Assembly (NCBI RefSeq): GCF_000407505.1
Contig: NZ_ASWE01000001.1
Coordinates: 803,324 to 867,323 of the forward strand
Direction: 5' to 3'
DNA from: Enterococcus phoeniculicola ATCC BAA-412
GTDB taxonomy: Bacteria; Bacillota; Bacilli; Lactobacillales; Enterococcaceae
DNA: 64,000 nucleotides
Shown piece by piece: positions 1 to 8,949 of this stretch (positions are counted from its first letter, which is position 1; each line of letters opens with the position of its first letter). Under the pieces are notes generated by a model. It was not told the origin of the DNA and made no database searches. It worked only from the letters and a program-made list of their open reading frames with translations. The position numbers were made by a program, and so were the translations under genes.

Positions 1-2
1 AA

Positions 3-314
3 CATGATTTTTATGAGCTAAGTGATTTTTTTATTGCATTAGGGGATAAAAAAAGGCAAGCAATTATTATTCGTCTGCTTGAAGAAGAAAATTGTACAGG
101 TTTACAAGTTCCCTCATTATTAGAGATAACTAATTTATCTAGACCAGCAATTTCACATCATTTAAAAATTTTAAAAGAGGCAAAAATTGTGAAGCTTAGG
201 CAAGAAGGAACAAAGAATTATTACTATCTTGATCATAAGCAAACGGAAATCAAAAAACTTCAATGCTTTTTAAATAAAGTCGTTAATATTATGAATGAGA
301 AGGAAAATGTATGA
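3..314 (+). CDS. ArsR/SmtB-family transcriptional regulator (3' part)
   Basis: The reading frame is open from the window edge, so the N-terminus is missing. About 103 residues are visible. They contain a winged helix-turn-helix: the stretch LSRPAISHHLKILKEAKIV is a typical ArsR recognition helix followed by the wing (KLRQEGTKNYYYLD). Family members are dimeric DNA-binding repressors that often sense metals or redox stress, but no metal-binding cysteine pair is visible in the part present. The stop overlaps the start of the DJ-1-like gene (ATGA, 311-314), so the two are translationally coupled and the regulator probably controls the genes downstream. The family call is firm; the ligand is unknown. 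Confidence 0.85.
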   Translation, partial: HDFYELSDFFIALGDKKRQAIIIRLLEEENCTGLQVPSLLEITNLSRPAISHHLKILKEAKIVKLRQEGTKNYYYLDHKQTEIKKLQCFLNKVVNIMNEKENV

Positions 315-1002
315 AAAAAGTATTAATTGTTGAAACAAACATTCAAAAATATGCTGGTACAAACGAAGCAACTGGTCTTTGGTTAGGTGAAAGTGCTGAA
401 TTTATAGATGAACTTTATAAACATAATATTGAAGCTGATTTTGTAAGTACTTTAGGAGGCTTTGTTCCTTTAGATCCAAGAAGTATGAAATATGTAGATA
501 AGGATATTATGAATATCTATTTAGAAAAAAATTTATTCATGACACTTTGATAAATTCGAAAAAGCCAAAAAATGTAAACCCAATTCATTACCATACTATC
601 TATTTTACAGGAGGACATGGTGTCATGTGGGATTTTCCTGATAATAAAGAGATACAGGAAATTGCTTTGAGCAGTTATGAAAACAATGGCTATATTTTAT
701 CTGTTTGTCATGGGATAGCTGGATTACTTAATATTAAGGATAGGGAAGGGAACTTTTTGATTTCGGGGAAAAAAATTACAGGATTTACAAAAACCGAAGA
801 ATTACTAGCAGGTAAAATGAAAATAGTACCTTTCTTTAATCAAAAAATGGCAGAGGAAAGAGAGGCAATATTTCAAAAAAAACGATTTTATAAAGAATTT
901 GCGTTAAAGGACGGACGGATTATTACAGGACAAAATCCCTTTTTTGTACGGGCTGTAGCAAAATTATATGTTGAGGAGCGAAAGAAGTGCAAACAATTTT
1001 AG
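311..1002 (+). pseudogene. DJ-1/PfpI-family protein (Hsp31/glyoxalase-III-like), frameshifted
   Basis: Two overlapping frames (311-550 and 547-1002) together encode one type 1 glutamine-amidotransferase-like protein of about 230 residues. The first carries the N-terminal half (TLGGFVPLDPRS). The second carries FTGGHGVMWDFPD and the nucleophile elbow SVCHGIAGLL with its cysteine. The break maps to a run of seven A at 525-531. Adding one A would read ...LEKKFIHDTLINSKKP..., which joins the halves smoothly as in intact relatives. Intact members act as chaperones, deglycases or methylglyoxal hydratases. The gene is coupled to the ArsR gene upstream and overlaps the next gene by 16 bp. It may be a true pseudogene, a slippage-corrected gene or a sequencing error; the sequence alone cannot decide. 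Confidence 0.8.
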
Positions 1003-1916
1003 GAAGTAATGGACAAATAGGCTATGAATTAGCGAAAGAATTATATAAAAATTATACAACAGATATTCGGTTAGTCAGTCGTAAGCCCCAAAAAATTAAT
1101 CCTACAGATCAGGTGTTTGCAGCGGATTTAATGGATTTCAATCAAACTAAAAAAGCAATTGAAGCTAGTGATATTGTCTATTTTACTGTTGGTTTACCGA
1201 TGAACTCTAATCTTTGGGAAGCTAATTTCTTGAAAATCACAAATAATGTTATACGAGCATGTAAAGAATCCCAGAGTAAACTTGTTTTTTTTGATAACAC
1301 GTATATGTATCCAAAAGATAGCACTCCACAATATGAAAGCACTAAGTTTTCGCCTGTAGGTAGAAAATCTAACATACGTTCTGAAATGGCAAAATTAGTT
1401 TTAAGTGAAATAGAAACTGGTAGTTTAGAAGGAGTTATCTGTCGGGCGCCGGAATTTTATGGTCCAAATAAAACGCAAAGTATTACAAATACTTTATTCT
1501 TAGATAAAATTAAAAGGAATGTCACTGCTAAAATACCGGTTAATAAGAATGCTTTACGCACATTAATATGGACTCCAGATGCTAGTCGAGCAATGGCACT
1601 TATTGGAAATACACCAAGCGCCTATGGTCAGAGTTGGCATTTACCATGTGATGATCCTCATACCTTTCTAGATATGCTAAAGATTTCTGAAAAAATATTA
1701 AATAGATCTTTGAAATATAAAGTGATTCACTTGTGGCAATTTAAAATAGCTAAGCTTTTCAGTAAGGAAGTCCGTGAATTAGATGAATTACTTCCTAGAT
1801 ATGAGGTGGATAATATTTTTGTATCCGATAAATTCAAGCATGCATTTCCTGACTTTGAAATTACCTCTTTTGAAAAGGGAATTTCTTTAATACTTACAGA
1901 AAATAACACAAATTGA
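987..1916 (+). CDS. NAD(P)-binding epimerase/dehydratase-like protein
   Basis: This 309-residue protein starts at GTG behind GAGGAG at about nine bases spacing, inside the end of the DJ-1-like gene. The N-terminus has the Rossmann glycine motif LGSNGQIG. An extended-SDR layout follows, with DIVYFTVGLP and a YMYP segment at the end of the core. It resembles the atypical NAD-dependent epimerase/dehydratase family (NmrA- or sugar-epimerase-like) that often sits in redox-responsive operons. The classical YxxxK catalytic pair is not evident, so its reaction cannot be stated. It forms an operon with the ArsR and DJ-1-like genes, which suggests a shared stress or electrophile response (inference). 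Confidence 0.75.
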   Translation: MQTILGSNGQIGYELAKELYKNYTTDIRLVSRKPQKINPTDQVFAADLMDFNQTKKAIEASDIVYFTVGLPMNSNLWEANFLKITNNVIRACKESQSKLVFFDNTYMYPKDSTPQYESTKFSPVGRKSNIRSEMAKLVLSEIETGSLEGVICRAPEFYGPNKTQSITNTLFLDKIKRNVTAKIPVNKNALRTLIWTPDASRAMALIGNTPSAYGQSWHLPCDDPHTFLDMLKISEKILNRSLKYKVIHLWQFKIAKLFSKEVRELDELLPRYEVDNIFVSDKFKHAFPDFEITSFEKGISLILTENNTN

Positions 1917-2236
1917 TTATAAAAGCAGTTTTAGGCATCTTTGAATAATAGAGCTGACTTTATACATTCGAATACACGTGTGTCAAGTCGAAAGATGGCA
2001 AATCCAGAAAAAGTAGAATTCTTACTTGTATGAGTTATGAATCATTCAAAATAAGTGGAAACGTTTCTGTCGTTTAAAAATAAAATTGATATGCTGATGT
2101 GAGTGTGCTTTTATTTTTTTTAAATCATTAAGACTAGGCATAAAAGTTTCAAATAAAAAAAGATGAATCTGTCCATATTGATTGGTATAATAAAAGTACA
2201 ATCGTTCTTTTATTACAAAATAAAAAAGGAGTAACT
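1917..2236 (+). other. Intergenic region with lipoprotein promoter
   Basis: No coding frame is convincing here. Near its end lies an extended -10 promoter (TGGTATAAT, 2183-2191), followed by AAAAAAGGAG as the ribosome binding site of the lipoprotein at 2237. No clear terminator was found for the preceding operon. Confidence 0.5.
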
Positions 2237-2743
2237 ATGAAAAAAAAATTAGTTTCAATTTTATTCATCGGACTTATGTTAATAAGCTCAGTTAATCTAG
2301 CCGCCTGCTCTAAGGAACCAAACTGGTCATTTTCTAAGGAAGAAAAAGTATTTTCAGGTGAAACCTCTAAAATACAATTACAAAAGGGAGAAAAAATCCC
2401 TTTATCTGGCGGAGGATTTGCTATACGAGTTTACTATAAAGTAACAAATTTAAGTTCTGAAAGTGAAAATGCCTACGCACTTTTATTAAAAGAAATTGTT
2501 GGTCTTTACCAAAATGATAAGGAATTAGAATCAACGACAATCGTTTTTGCTGATGTGCCAAATATAGAGTCGGCAATAAATGTAGAGATGAAACCAGATG
2601 AAACTGTAGATGTTTATGTAGATTATGAAATTTCAGATTATGAATCAGATGTTGAAATCAAATTTACAGAAGATAGTGGAGAAGATACACGTGCAACATT
2701 GACTTTAAAAATGAATGATTTGGTAGAAGCAACTGAAAATTAA
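2237..2743 (+). CDS. DUF5067-like lipoprotein
   Basis: This 168-residue protein begins with a lipoprotein signal: a KKK charged region, a hydrophobic stretch and the lipobox LAAC at about residues 21-24. It should therefore be membrane-anchored on the outside of the cell. The mature part has a beta-sandwich-like pattern with the segment IRVYYKVTNLSSESENAYA, which fits the DUF5067 family of Gram-positive lipoproteins. It has its own promoter with an extended -10 box and a strong AAAAAAGGAGTAA ribosome binding site. That region is perfectly complementary over 12 nt to the linker of the candidate small RNA at 3765-3856. The function is unknown. Confidence 0.7.
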   Translation: MKKKLVSILFIGLMLISSVNLAACSKEPNWSFSKEEKVFSGETSKIQLQKGEKIPLSGGGFAIRVYYKVTNLSSESENAYALLLKEIVGLYQNDKELESTTIVFADVPNIESAINVEMKPDETVDVYVDYEISDYESDVEIKFTEDSGEDTRATLTLKMNDLVEATEN

Positions 2744-2851
2744 TTTTTATCTATAATTCAATTTTCTAATATCACTTATAGGCTATTACTTATGAGCATA
2801 TCCATAGCTAACACCGTTTAATTGGGAAGGCTAGAGGTTAGTTAACGGGAG

Positions 2852-2892
2852 TCCAGAACCAAGAGAGCAGTCTTTTGATTCTGGATTTTTTT
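2852..2892 (+). terminator. Intrinsic terminator
   Basis: Arms 2852-2866 and 2871-2885 pair over 15 positions, with one mismatch and one G-T wobble, around a GCAG loop. Seven T follow. It lies about 110 bp after the lipoprotein stop. The 360 bp between it and 3247 hold nothing I can name. Confidence 0.8.
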
Positions 2893-3246
2893 ACTAGATA
2901 ATCTGTTATGAAATTTTAGCGTTATTCGAAAGAAACTTATCTATATGTTATCTTTCGTCTTGGCAGGAAGTGGCTCACTAAAGTAATGGTTATTTTTCGC
3001 TTTCATAATCGTTAGAAGTTTAAAGATTACGCTTGCAACAGACACCTGAAAGCTAGTGGTCAAAATGAAGGATACTTCAATACACAGAGATCCTTTCACT
3101 TTCTCATAAAAACTGTGGCGTACATAAGAAATCTATAGAATCTTTAGTGATTTGTGGCAGATTCATGAATATTTGGCTGGGGTGCTTGTCAGGAGGACCA
3201 TAAACAGTTTAAAATAGAACTAACATTATAGAAAGTAGGGATTTTT

Positions 3247-3681
3247 TTGCGACCGAATTTAGGATTTTATGTACAGACAATTAATGACATCGTGACAGAC
3301 ACAGAAAAAATAGGAGAAAGTATGAATCCAAGCTATGAGGAAATTCGTACAGCCTTAGATGAAGATAAAACGGAGAGCCTTTCTGCTGATAAATTAAAAG
3401 AAATCAGTGTTCTTTTTGAAGAAGGGACAGATAAGTATCGTGCGATGGCAAAAAAAATCAGCACATTACGTCCGCCCGCTGCGGTTATGGGGATTCATAA
3501 GAAATTTGAGCGCTCATACTTAAGCTATGTAGCTGGTTGCGAAGAAATGCTTCAAAGTATCGATTCAGAAAAAGGAATTGATAAAAAGGCATTTGATGCA
3601 GCAGAAGAAAAACAGGATACGGCAACAGATGAGATTTCTTTCTCTATTCAAAGAATGACGAATTTATTGTTGAAAAAATAG
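3247..3681 (+). CDS. Helical protein of unknown function
   Basis: This 144-residue product starts at TTG, preceded by AAGTAGGGA. There is no signal peptide or membrane segment. The sequence is rich in Lys and Glu with heptad-like spacing of hydrophobic residues (LKEISVLFEEGTDKYRAMAK), so a helical bundle is likely. The motif RPPAAVMGIHKKFERSY breaks the helices in the middle. I do not recognise the family. The gene stands alone, with a terminator before it and a small-RNA candidate after it. The start is uncertain, because the first codon is weak and no upstream ATG is available. Confidence 0.55.
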   Translation: MRPNLGFYVQTINDIVTDTEKIGESMNPSYEEIRTALDEDKTESLSADKLKEISVLFEEGTDKYRAMAKKISTLRPPAAVMGIHKKFERSYLSYVAGCEEMLQSIDSEKGIDKKAFDAAEEKQDTATDEISFSIQRMTNLLLKK

Positions 3682-3729
3682 TCAAAAAACAAAATGAGAG
3701 TTATTTAATTTAAAAATATAGTTTTTGCT

Positions 3730-3758
3730 TAGACAAATGATACAAAATAAGGTATGAT
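3730..3758 (+). promoter_or_regulatory. Promoter for small RNA candidate
   Basis: TAGACA at 3730-3735 and TATGAT at 3753-3758 are separated by 17 bp, which is close to the vegetative sigma consensus. Initiation would fall near 3765. No gene start follows before the terminator at 3826-3855. Confidence 0.6.
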
Positions 3759-3764
3759 TAATTC

Positions 3765-3856
3765 ATAACCAAAAACAACCTTTTTATTTTTCATTTTACT
3801 CTTTTTAGAGTAATTACTCCTTTTTCCATCGGCCTAACCAACCGATGGTTTTTTTA
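3765..3856 (+). ncRNA. Candidate small RNA with anti-Shine-Dalgarno linker
   Basis: A transcript of about 90 nt is bounded by the promoter at 3730-3758 and by an intrinsic terminator (arms 3826-3832 and 3842-3848, then eight T). A first hairpin has arms 3796-3802 and 3807-3813 (TTACTCT/AGAGTAA) and a TTTT loop. Between the two hairpins lies only TTACTCCTTTTT (3814-3825), which is complementary to AAAAAGGAGTAA. That 12-mer occurs exactly at the ribosome binding site of the lipoprotein gene at 2237. A 10-nt match also occurs at the malT ribosome binding site. There is no reading frame with a start inside. The structure is seen; the regulatory role is inferred. Confidence 0.45.
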
Positions 3857-4449
3857 TTTTCTTTTTAGTGAAAAAAGTTACAAAGAGAAGAAAAGATAAT
3901 TGTGTAAAATATGGAGCGAACGATTATGAAAGTACGGGTTATTTGATTTATAATAATTGTTATTTAATGTTTATTGTTATAAAATTTTTATACGAATAAA
4001 CCAGTCAAATAAGTGAACTTTTTTGACTAGAAAGTGATCTATCGCTATGTGAAAGAAAAAGTAAAGGAGCCGTATTTTGTTCATTTGCTATTTAATAATG
4101 GTTTTTTTTGATTTTGAATAGGTTTTCAAAAAAGATTATTTAGAAATTATCCATTGTAGTTAGGAGTGTCCTGTATTTCACCTAATTTTGTCTATCCTTC
4201 TTTTCTCAGCTTTACGCACGTGAAGCATCATTAAAATTGTCGAGATAGACGAGTATAGAACTATTTCCTAAAGTCATTTTTATATTTGTTTTTGATAAGC
4301 TCAAAGCATATACTCGGAAATTTGAGGACTCTATAGAACAGTGGGCAGGCAATCCATGGACTAACTGATAGACACAAGATAGCATGGTCCATTTTTTTAG
4401 TGTAGTAAAGGACACATTTATGGGATGAATGTGGAAAAAATTATAAAAA
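3857..4449 (+). other. Non-coding AT-rich stretch
   Basis: About 590 bp without a credible gene. It contains an inverted repeat AGTCAAA/TTTGACT (4003-4009 and 4022-4028) with no T-run. A 67-codon minus-strand frame at 4212-4415 has no family signature and no ribosome binding site I trust. Confidence 0.4.
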
Positions 4450-4488
4450 AAGAGGTTGAACCTAGTAGCATCAGTGGTTCAACCTCTT
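4444..4488 (-). terminator. Intrinsic terminator of the minus-strand gene pair
   Basis: Thirteen-base arms (4450-4462 and 4476-4488) form a perfect stem. On the minus strand the stem is followed by seven T (A-run at 4444-4450). Confidence 0.85.
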
Positions 4489-4491
4489 CTT

Positions 4492-4653
4492 CTAATTTTC
4501 TACATTTCTTACATAATCATCAAAATACTGGAGTAAGTCTTTTTTGATTTGTTGATATTCTTCTTCTGTATAGTCTTTATTTTCAATTTTTCCATTGAAG
4601 AACGGAATATTTAATTCTTCCCTTAAACGATCTAAGACCTCTTGCTGATCCAT
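4492..4653 (-). CDS. Small conserved-looking acidic protein (53 aa)
   Basis: A 53-codon gene starts at ATG (minus strand, 4653) behind GAGGGTG and ends just before the terminator. It begins MDQQEVLDRLREELNIPFF and ends with DDYVRNVEN, with no cysteine and no membrane segment. It looks like a short two-helix protein. It is the second gene of an operon with the 116-residue protein at 4689-5039, with 35 bp between them. I do not recognise the family. The good ribosome binding site, the fitting terminator and the amphipathic composition support it as a real gene. Confidence 0.65.
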   Translation of the reverse strand: MDQQEVLDRLREELNIPFFNGKIENKDYTEEEYQQIKKDLLQYFDDYVRNVEN

Positions 4654-4688
4654 TTCAACACCCTCTTTTTCAACTGTTTACTTATTCA

Positions 4689-5039
4689 TTATAAAACATT
4701 GTAGGCTGTCGTCAACTCTTCAAAAATATCCTTCATTGAGGAAAGTTTGCTATAAAGCTTTCCAGTTGAATCATCTTCATGGAAGAATACCTGCTTTAAC
4801 TCCAGATAAAATTCTTCAAAAGATACGTAGAAGGCTTCTACTTCAGATTTTTGGAGCTCTGGATGAAGCGTATAAAAAAGTTTTGAATGATTGTACATAG
4901 TAAATAATTCATTCGTATTTAGTAATATACGCAGTTCATCATAATTTCTGCTAGTAATCAACTCATAAACAGGCAAACATTTGTTGAAAAGATCAGATAA
5001 ATCACTAACTAGTTGTTGTGTAGGTTCTTTCTTAAACAT
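4689..5039 (-). CDS. Hypothetical helical protein (116 aa)
   Basis: The gene starts at ATG behind a perfect AAGGAGGAT ribosome binding site. The 116-residue product has no signal peptide, is rich in Leu, Glu and aromatic residues (EVEAFYVSFEEFYLELKQVFF), and is probably an all-alpha cytoplasmic protein. It heads a two-gene operon with the 53-residue protein downstream, sharing the terminator at 4444-4488. No known domain is recognised, and nothing in the surroundings indicates a role. Confidence 0.65.
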   Translation of the reverse strand: MFKKEPTQQLVSDLSDLFNKCLPVYELITSRNYDELRILLNTNELFTMYNHSKLFYTLHPELQKSEVEAFYVSFEEFYLELKQVFFHEDDSTGKLYSKLSSMKDIFEELTTAYNVL

Positions 5040-5260
5040 AGAATCATCCTCCTTATACTCAGTATAAACAAAGAAGTCTCATAAGAAAAATGATAACTAT
5101 GATTAAGAAAACTAGTTCGCAAAAATAAGAAAACAAGTCTGAGATATAACTATACCAATTACTTTCAGATTTTCTGGAAATTTGATAAAGAGGAGAGCTT
5201 ATGGAAACATATCTACTTGGTTCTTAGAGATGAACATTTCTGATCAGACTTCAGCTATTT

Positions 5261-6283
5261 CTATTGTTCAACATACACACAGACACATTCAGGAGCAAAT
5301 ACATCTTTTTGAACCATAGTTAATTTACCACTTTCTGCATTTCTGCGATATAGGGTTAGATTATCAGAGTTTTGATTCGCACAAATTAAAAAGTCATTTG
5401 ACGTATTTAGATTGAAATCGCGTGGGAAGTCACCTTCTGTTGAAATCAATTGAATAAGTGAAATTTCTTCTCCTGACTCGCTGATTTCATAGACTGCGAT
5501 TGAATTATGTCCTCGATTTGATGCATAAAGGAATCGACCATCTTTTGATACTCGAATAGCTGCTCCTCCATTAAATTCAGTGAAATCAGCTGGAAGTGTA
5601 GAGAGCTTTTGTTTTTGCGTAAATGTTCCTTTAGAAGCATCGTAGGCTAATACAGTTACTGTACTATCTAACTCTCCAAATAAATAAGCAATCTTTTCGT
5701 TTGGATGGAAAGCTAAATGACGAGGACCTGTGCCAGGTTCTGCTTGATAAATGGCTACATTTGTTAACTTGCCTTCTTCAGAGACATCATAAGTGTAAAC
5801 ACCATCTGTTCCTAAGTCACAAACAACTAAGCGATTATCAGGTGTTAAGTCCGTATAGTGAACGTGCGGTTTATCTTGGTTTTCATGCGGACCTGTTTTT
5901 TCTGTGTGATACACACTATCAGCTGCTTGGATTGAGCCATCCTCTAAGATACGATAGACATTGACTTCTCCTTTATGGTAGTTCGCTCCATAAAGAAGCT
6001 GACGTGCTTCATCAACAGCTACATAGCATAAGGGCGCTCCTTCTTCTGTCACAGCATTTAAAAATTGAAATGCTGGAGTATACGCGCTTGCTCCCCCTTT
6101 TCCTTCTATAGAAGTGATGGTGTAGACATTTCCCGCCTGACTTTTTGTTACATATGTAGGACTGTCTTCCTTCGTTGCTAAAGTCAGACCCTCTAATGTT
6201 TCTTTTTCGGTGTCTAAAGTCAATGTGTACAGACCTTCACTGACACGACGAGTGTAGGTACCTAATAATAGTTTTTCTAACAT
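5261..6283 (-). CDS. Lactonase-family beta-propeller protein (6-phosphogluconolactonase-like)
   Basis: This 340-residue protein has repeated blade-like segments (LLYGANYHKGEVNVYRI, RLVVCDLGTDGVYTYDV, RFLYASNRGHNSIAVYEI), the pattern of the seven-bladed lactonase family typified by E. coli YbhE/Pgl. The conserved stretches GPHENQDKPHVHYTDLTPD and GTGPRHLAFHP carry the His, Glu and Arg residues usually placed in the central channel. In the family these enzymes hydrolyse 6-phosphogluconolactone, but many Firmicutes members are uncharacterised. There is no signal peptide. The start ATG has a good AGGCTAGAATTT-type leader but only a modest ribosome binding site. It is monocistronic. Confidence 0.8.
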   Translation of the reverse strand: MLEKLLLGTYTRRVSEGLYTLTLDTEKETLEGLTLATKEDSPTYVTKSQAGNVYTITSIEGKGGASAYTPAFQFLNAVTEEGAPLCYVAVDEARQLLYGANYHKGEVNVYRILEDGSIQAADSVYHTEKTGPHENQDKPHVHYTDLTPDNRLVVCDLGTDGVYTYDVSEEGKLTNVAIYQAEPGTGPRHLAFHPNEKIAYLFGELDSTVTVLAYDASKGTFTQKQKLSTLPADFTEFNGGAAIRVSKDGRFLYASNRGHNSIAVYEISESGEEISLIQLISTEGDFPRDFNLNTSNDFLICANQNSDNLTLYRRNAESGKLTMVQKDVFAPECVCVYVEQ

Positions 6284-6410
6284 AAATTCTAGCCTCCAAT
6301 TTTTTGATTCGTAACTATTTTACCATAGAAAGTGTTCGGTGGGTTTTTAAACAATCTGAGTATGCTATAATATTTATATCATTCAAAGTAAATGAGGAGC
6401 GATGTTGGAA

Positions 6411-6761
6411 ATGAAAACAATTGTTAGCGAAATCGGCAGCCAAGCGTTAAGTGAAAAAGAACCGATTGTCATCTTATTTGGAGAAACAGCAACGCCTGCA
6501 TTAAGAAACTATTCCGTCATTCAAGAAATGAAGGATAGCGAACCAGTTGAGTTAAAAAAAGCAGGGAAAATTCTTTTTGACGGAGAGGAATATACGATTC
6601 AATTTGTAGGAAAAACAGCAAATCAGAATTTGCAATCTATAGGTCATTTAACATTGATTTTTGACAAGGTTCCAGAAGAAAATCAAATTGTGAATGGAGT
6701 CTATCTAACACCATATAAAGTTCCAGCATTTAAAAAAAATACAGAAATCATTTATTTATAG
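6411..6761 (+). CDS. Orphan PTS glucitol/sorbitol-type IIA protein, phospho-histidine apparently absent
   Basis: This 116-residue protein matches the EIIA-Gut family along its length: FGETATPALRNYSVIQEM near residues 25-43 and IGHLTLIF near residue 80. In E. coli GutA the phosphorylated histidine follows an isoleucine in an FIH motif; here the aligned residues are VIQ, so the acceptor seems replaced by Gln. No IIB or IIC genes are nearby. It precedes an AI-2E family permease by 9 bp. Two starts are possible: ATG 6402 is only two bases from AGGAG, whereas ATG 6411 is eleven away, so I chose 6411. An extended -10 (TGCTATAAT, 6363-6371) lies upstream. The role is probably regulatory rather than sugar transport (inference). 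Confidence 0.75.
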   Translation: MKTIVSEIGSQALSEKEPIVILFGETATPALRNYSVIQEMKDSEPVELKKAGKILFDGEEYTIQFVGKTANQNLQSIGHLTLIFDKVPEENQIVNGVYLTPYKVPAFKKNTEIIYL

Positions 6762-6770
6762 GAGGTAAGG

Positions 6771-7940
6771 ATGCAAGAAGATAAAAATCAAAAAAATCGG
6801 CCATTATCCTGGTTTTGGAAATGGTTCTTAAATAATCAAGTAGTTACCTCATTGCTAGTAGTCCTTTTAGTGTTACTTATCGTATTACTTTTTACCAAGG
6901 TTTCCTATCTTTTTGAGCCAATTTGGCAGTTTCTAGCGATTGTAGGTTTACCGATAATCTTAGCAGGGATTCTGTACTATTTAATGAATCCGGTCGTTGA
7001 TTATTTTGAAAAGAAAGGAATTGCGCGACTTTATACAATCATTGCACTCTTTATTTTAGTTATTGGACTAATTGTTTGGGGTATGGTTGTAATTATTCCG
7101 AAAATTCAGGAGCAGACGATTAGCTTTACTACGAATTTACCCAATTATTTAGATACGATGAATAAAAAAATGGACGAGATTTTAAGTAGCCCACTGTTAG
7201 TGCAATTCAAAGATCAGGCTGAACAAATGAGTAATCGCTTGATGAGCTCATTAGGCGAGATTATTCAGAATATCTCTAAAATTACTGTTCAAAGTGTTGG
7301 AAGTTTTGTCGGAGCAGTTGCTACAATTTTAGTGGCAGTCATTACTATGCCCTTCATCTTATTTTATTTACTGAAGGACGGAAAGCAGTTAGCGCCATAC
7401 TTTGTAAAATTCATGCCGACAAAAATGCGTAAACCTACGCTCAAAGTACTAAAAGAAATGAATGAGCAAGTTTCCTCTTATATTCGAGGTCAGTTGACTG
7501 TTGCATTTGCTGTAGCAATCATGTTTATTATCGGGTTTTGGGCAATTGGACTTGATTATGGCGTAACCTTAGGAATTGCTGCAGGATTTTTAAATTTAAT
7601 TCCTTATCTAGGTTCATTTCTAGCGATGGTTCCTGCAATCTTTTTAGGAATTGTGGCAGGACCAATTATGCTGGTGAAGGTCTTAATTTTATTTGTTGTT
7701 GAACAAACGATTGAGGGACGATTCATCTCACCATTGGTTCTTGGAAGCCAGTTATCGATTCATCCAGTAACGATTCTTTTAGTGTTGTTAACCTCAGGTA
7801 AACTGTTTGGAATTGTTGGAGTGATGTTGGGAATTCCAGTATATGCAGCTGCTAAAGTGATTATTACACATGTATTTGAATGGTATAAGGATGTTTCCAA
7901 TCTGTATGAAGAAGAAACTGAGGATCAGGAACAGGTATAA
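6771..7940 (+). CDS. AI-2E family transporter (YdbI/PerM-type permease)
   Basis: This 389-residue membrane protein starts at ATG behind GGAGGTAAGG. Paired hydrophobic segments lie near the N-terminus (about residues 25-75 and 85-115). A soluble central part follows (ISFTTNLPNYLDTMNKKMDE), and then a C-terminal group of membrane helices with GLNLIPYLGSFLA-like and SPLVLGSQLSIHPVTI motifs that mark the family. Relatives include the E. coli AI-2 exporter TqsA and Na+/H+ antiporters of the family, so the substrate cannot be read from sequence. It is co-transcribed with the IIA-Gut-like gene and ends in a terminator. Confidence 0.85.
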   Translation: MQEDKNQKNRPLSWFWKWFLNNQVVTSLLVVLLVLLIVLLFTKVSYLFEPIWQFLAIVGLPIILAGILYYLMNPVVDYFEKKGIARLYTIIALFILVIGLIVWGMVVIIPKIQEQTISFTTNLPNYLDTMNKKMDEILSSPLLVQFKDQAEQMSNRLMSSLGEIIQNISKITVQSVGSFVGAVATILVAVITMPFILFYLLKDGKQLAPYFVKFMPTKMRKPTLKVLKEMNEQVSSYIRGQLTVAFAVAIMFIIGFWAIGLDYGVTLGIAAGFLNLIPYLGSFLAMVPAIFLGIVAGPIMLVKVLILFVVEQTIEGRFISPLVLGSQLSIHPVTILLVLLTSGKLFGIVGVMLGIPVYAAAKVIITHVFEWYKDVSNLYEEETEDQEQV

Positions 7941-7960
7941 GACAAGAACAATCAGAATCA

Positions 7961-7990
7961 ACCATTGAGCAATTGCTCGATGGTTTTTTT
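7961..7990 (+). terminator. Intrinsic terminator
   Basis: ACCATTGAGC pairs with GCTCGATGGT (one G-T wobble) around an AATT loop, and a T-run follows. Confidence 0.85.
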
Positions 7991-8025
7991 CTATTAAAAA
8001 ATGACTGCTCTTTGAATAAAAATAA

Positions 8026-8063
8026 AAAAAGAGATTCTTCAGCTATTTAATAAGTGAAGAATC
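8026..8063 (-). terminator. Intrinsic terminator of the azoreductase gene
   Basis: Nine-base arms GATTCTTCA/TGAAGAATC (8033-8041 and 8055-8063). On the minus strand a T-run follows; T-rich sequence on the other side makes it potentially bidirectional. Confidence 0.8.
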
Positions 8064-8075
8064 CCTTTTTTATTT

Positions 8076-8708
<633 letters not shown>

Positions 8709-8949
8709 TTAAATTCTTTTTTTTATGACAATCATTAGTTTACTAAAAGTAAGTAACTTTTTGCAAGCTTTTTGTTTAAATTTTAATAAAAATATTTTTC
8801 GTCGCTTTTTTTAAAATAAATTTTGCTTGTAATTATGAAAAAAGTTTGAATTTTTTTGTAATTATTTTGGTTGGAAATGTCAGTCTATTCGCCAATTTAT
8901 GAACTTTTTTGGAAATCATTTTTTCTTATGAAAATCTCGTGTAAATTCC

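Noticed and set aside
4212-4415. 67-codon minus-strand frame between the small RNA and the small-gene operon
   Set aside because: It has no credible ribosome binding site, no family signature and atypical composition; treated as non-coding.
5701-5964. Plus-strand frame inside the lactonase gene
   Set aside because: It is antisense to a well-supported coding region with clear blade repeats.
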